From Candidatus Saccharimonadota bacterium (GTDB lineage: Bacteria > Patescibacteriota > Saccharimonadia > Saccharimonadales > Saccharimonadaceae), in the NCBI GenBank assembly GCA_030528815.1, contig JAUMYE010000064.1, positions 1 to 6,061 of the forward strand: a stretch of DNA of 6,061 nucleotides, given 5' to 3'. The notes beneath the pieces were generated by a model that was not told where the DNA came from, did not search any database, and saw only the letters and a list, made by a program, of their open reading frames with translations. Shown piece after piece: positions 4,912 through 6,061 of the stretch (positions are counted from its first letter, which is position 1; each line of letters begins with the position of its first letter). The position numbers were made by a program, and so were the translations under genes.

Positions 4912-5884
4912 GAACTTAATGAAACTCTTTTACCAAACCAGTTATCGCCTATACAATGAGCGCATTAAAAATCCGCTCAGCTTCTTTATTCTTAGCGATA
5001 TTCACTACTCTGCTGCCATGCCAGAAGAGCGTTTGCAGCTTTGCGCGGCCGAAGCAAAACGTCAAAAGCCAGATTATATTCTTATCCCTGGCGACTTGTT
5101 GGATTTTCAAGACGATATCGATAATTCTGCAAAAATGGCTCGTCTTTGCGGCTGGCTTGAACAGCTTGGCAAAATCGCTCCAACCATAATTAGCCTCGGC
5201 AATCACGATTTCTACCGCCTTCCACCAAGAAATCACAAAGGTTGGCTGACCCAGTTTCCATCTCAGCTCATTAATGCAATCCATCCTATCGAGAATGTTC
5301 ATATATTAAACAATGCCGCTTTCGAAGACGATAAAGTATATATTTACGGATTTACCGCAAGCACAGATTATTACCGAATGGGTACAGACAATAAAAAAGA
5401 GAGCATCTTTCATCCTGGAAACGAAAGCAAAGCAGTATTACTGCGCGACCTAAATAGCCTAACTCAGGAAGAACTACATAAACTACCAGTCAAAAAAGCT
5501 CGCATTGCACTCGTTCATTCTCCTGTTTATATGCAAGACGAAGATGTATTGGAAGCGTTCAAAGATTTTGATCTTACGATTTCTGGACACATGCACAATG
5601 GCGCCGTTCCACCAGTTCTTCAAGATTTTTGGCGCAGCGATAAAGGTCTTGTCGCACCAGGCAAAGCCCTCTTCCCAAAACGCGCCAGAAGCTCACTTAA
5701 AAATGCCAACGATAAGAATATTATCTGTGGCGCAGTCACGACCGTTCACGACAACAGCTCGGTAAAATTCCTAAACAAAGCCTTCCCTATCTTTACGACC
5801 CGTATCGATATGACGAAGAATATCATTTACAAACGCAAACCAAATATCAAAAACCAGTATATAAACCCAAAGAAAGCTAACTGA
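4910..5884 (+). CDS. Calcineurin-like metallophosphoesterase
   Basis: A 324-residue protein with all five metallophosphoesterase motifs: Asp30-x-His32 (SDIHYS), Gly61-Asp62-x-x-Asp65 (GDLLDF), Gly97-Asn98-His99-Asp100 (GNHDF), His203 (LVHSP) and Gly226-His227-x-His229 (GHMHNG). These residues bind two metal ions and hydrolyse phosphomono- or diesters. The fold resembles the YkuE/YaeI-like phosphohydrolases, but the substrate cannot be read from sequence. No signal peptide or membrane segment is seen, so it is probably cytoplasmic. The last 17 residues or so are basic (KRKPNIKN...PKKAN) and may be disordered or bind nucleic acid or membrane; this is inference. No SD precedes either candidate start; the ATG at 4919 fits the promoter better than the one at 4910. 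It is transcribed divergently from pyrG and ends in TGA. Confidence 0.92.
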   Translation: MNLMKLFYQTSYRLYNERIKNPLSFFILSDIHYSAAMPEERLQLCAAEAKRQKPDYILIPGDLLDFQDDIDNSAKMARLCGWLEQLGKIAPTIISLGNHDFYRLPPRNHKGWLTQFPSQLINAIHPIENVHILNNAAFEDDKVYIYGFTASTDYYRMGTDNKKESIFHPGNESKAVLLRDLNSLTQEELHKLPVKKARIALVHSPVYMQDEDVLEAFKDFDLTISGHMHNGAVPPVLQDFWRSDKGLVAPGKALFPKRARSSLKNANDKNIICGAVTTVHDNSSVKFLNKAFPIFTTRIDMTKNIIYKRKPNIKNQYINPKKAN

Positions 5885-5895
5885 CCCGACAGGAC
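5884..5895. repeat. 12-nt direct copy of the tRNA-Arg 3' end
   Basis: ACCCGACAGGAC at 5884-5895 recurs exactly at 6003-6014, where it is part of the tRNA acceptor and T stems. The first copy begins at the last base of the phosphoesterase stop codon. The rest of 5885-5931 shows no other tRNA structure and no gene. It may be a relic of integration at the tRNA or of a broken tRNA copy. Confidence 0.5.
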
Positions 5896-5931
5896 ATAAA
5901 CAATGCGCCGTCGCTTCGCAAGACAAAGAAC

Positions 5932-5990
5932 GTTTTAGATGCTAAAAAATAGGAACGTGACTGGTTCCTATTTTTTTTAGCATCTAAAAC
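5932..5990. terminator. Two-way terminator in a 59-nt inverted repeat
   Basis: A 25-nt left arm (5932-5956, beginning GTTTTAGATGCTA and ending ATAGGAAC) pairs with a right arm (5964-5990) apart from two extra T. The loop is GTGACTG. The inner hairpin TAGGAAC/GTTCCTA is flanked by A6 on the left and T8 on the right, so it works as an intrinsic terminator in both directions. It ends the phosphoesterase transcript from the left and the tRNA transcript from the right. The outer 13 bp (GTTTTAGATGCTA and its complement) exceed what a terminator needs. Confidence 0.85.
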
Positions 5991-5996
5991 TAAAAC

Positions 5997-6061
5997 TGGT
6001 ACACCCGACAGGACTCGAACCTGTGACACCTTGTTCCGAAGACAAGTGCTCTAATCCACTG
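5997..6061 (-). tRNA. tRNA-Arg (anticodon UCG), 3' part, cut by window edge
   Basis: On minus, the D-loop and 3' side of the D-stem (AGTGGATTA, GAGC) are followed by anticodon stem CTTGT/ACAAG with loop CTTCGGA (anticodon TCG), a 5-nt variable loop GTGTC, T-stem ACAGG/CCTGT with loop TTCGAGT, acceptor strand CGGGTGT, discriminator A73 and an encoded CCA (5997-5999 on plus). The 5' acceptor strand and most of the 5' D-stem lie beyond the window. UCG reads CGA and, by wobble, CGG arginine codons. It is a substrate for the ArgRS encoded in the same window. Confidence 0.95.

Noticed and set aside
5882..5896. TGA recoded as glycine, as in Gracilibacteria/SR1
   Set aside because: The long genes have no in-frame TGA, and the phosphoesterase ends sensibly at TGA; readthrough would add only five residues before TAA.
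1..6061. CRISPR arrays, insertion sequences, defence or toxin-antitoxin systems
   Set aside because: No regularly spaced repeats, transposase, nuclease or paired small toxin genes were found.

Overview
The window looks like a chromosomal stretch of a small-genome, moderately AT-rich bacterium, most likely Candidatus Saccharibacteria (TM7) or another Patescibacteria/CPR lineage. This is an inference. It rests on divergent ArgRS and CTP synthase signatures (SVGH for HVGH in ArgRS; GLLNPREHGE for the usual GTMSPFQHGE in CTP synthase), an MscL-like channel with a long charged N-terminal extension, compact spacing, and promoters that seem to give leaderless or short-leader mRNAs. The standard code applies: all long genes stay open with TGA read as stop.

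Layout, left to right. (1) 1-294, minus: N-terminal part of an MscL-like channel, cut by the window edge, with a good Shine-Dalgarno (SD) and an extended -10 promoter. (2) 368-1009, minus: a DUF2625-family protein. (3) 1027-1052: intrinsic terminator of argS. (4) 1059-2741, minus: argS, arginyl-tRNA synthetase, with an extended -10 box 6 nt before its ATG, so probably leaderless. (5) 2742-3205: a 464-bp region with no convincing protein gene. On the plus strand it appears to hold two tandem small RNA genes, each with a TTGCAA-N17-TATAAW promoter with TGA upstream of the -10, a structured body and an intrinsic terminator. A 66-aa Arg-rich ORF on the minus strand overlaps the first RNA and the argS start, and is doubtful. 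(6) 3206-4798, minus: pyrG, CTP synthase, with its own terminator facing the second RNA. (7) 4894-4911: two extended -10 boxes placed back to back as a near-palindrome, driving pyrG leftward and the next gene rightward. (8) 4910-5884, plus: a calcineurin-like metallophosphoesterase with all metal-binding motifs. (9) 5932-5990: a 59-nt inverted repeat serving as a two-way terminator. (10) 5997-6061, minus: 3' part of tRNA-Arg(UCG) with encoded CCA. A 12-nt copy of this tRNA's 3' end sits at the phosphoesterase stop codon.

The protein genes are mostly housekeeping: arginine charging (argS, with an Arg tRNA nearby), pyrimidine nucleotide synthesis (pyrG) and osmotic protection (MscL-like). The least explained and most interesting content is the pair of small RNA loci between argS and pyrG. 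I could not assign either to a known RNA family by eye.
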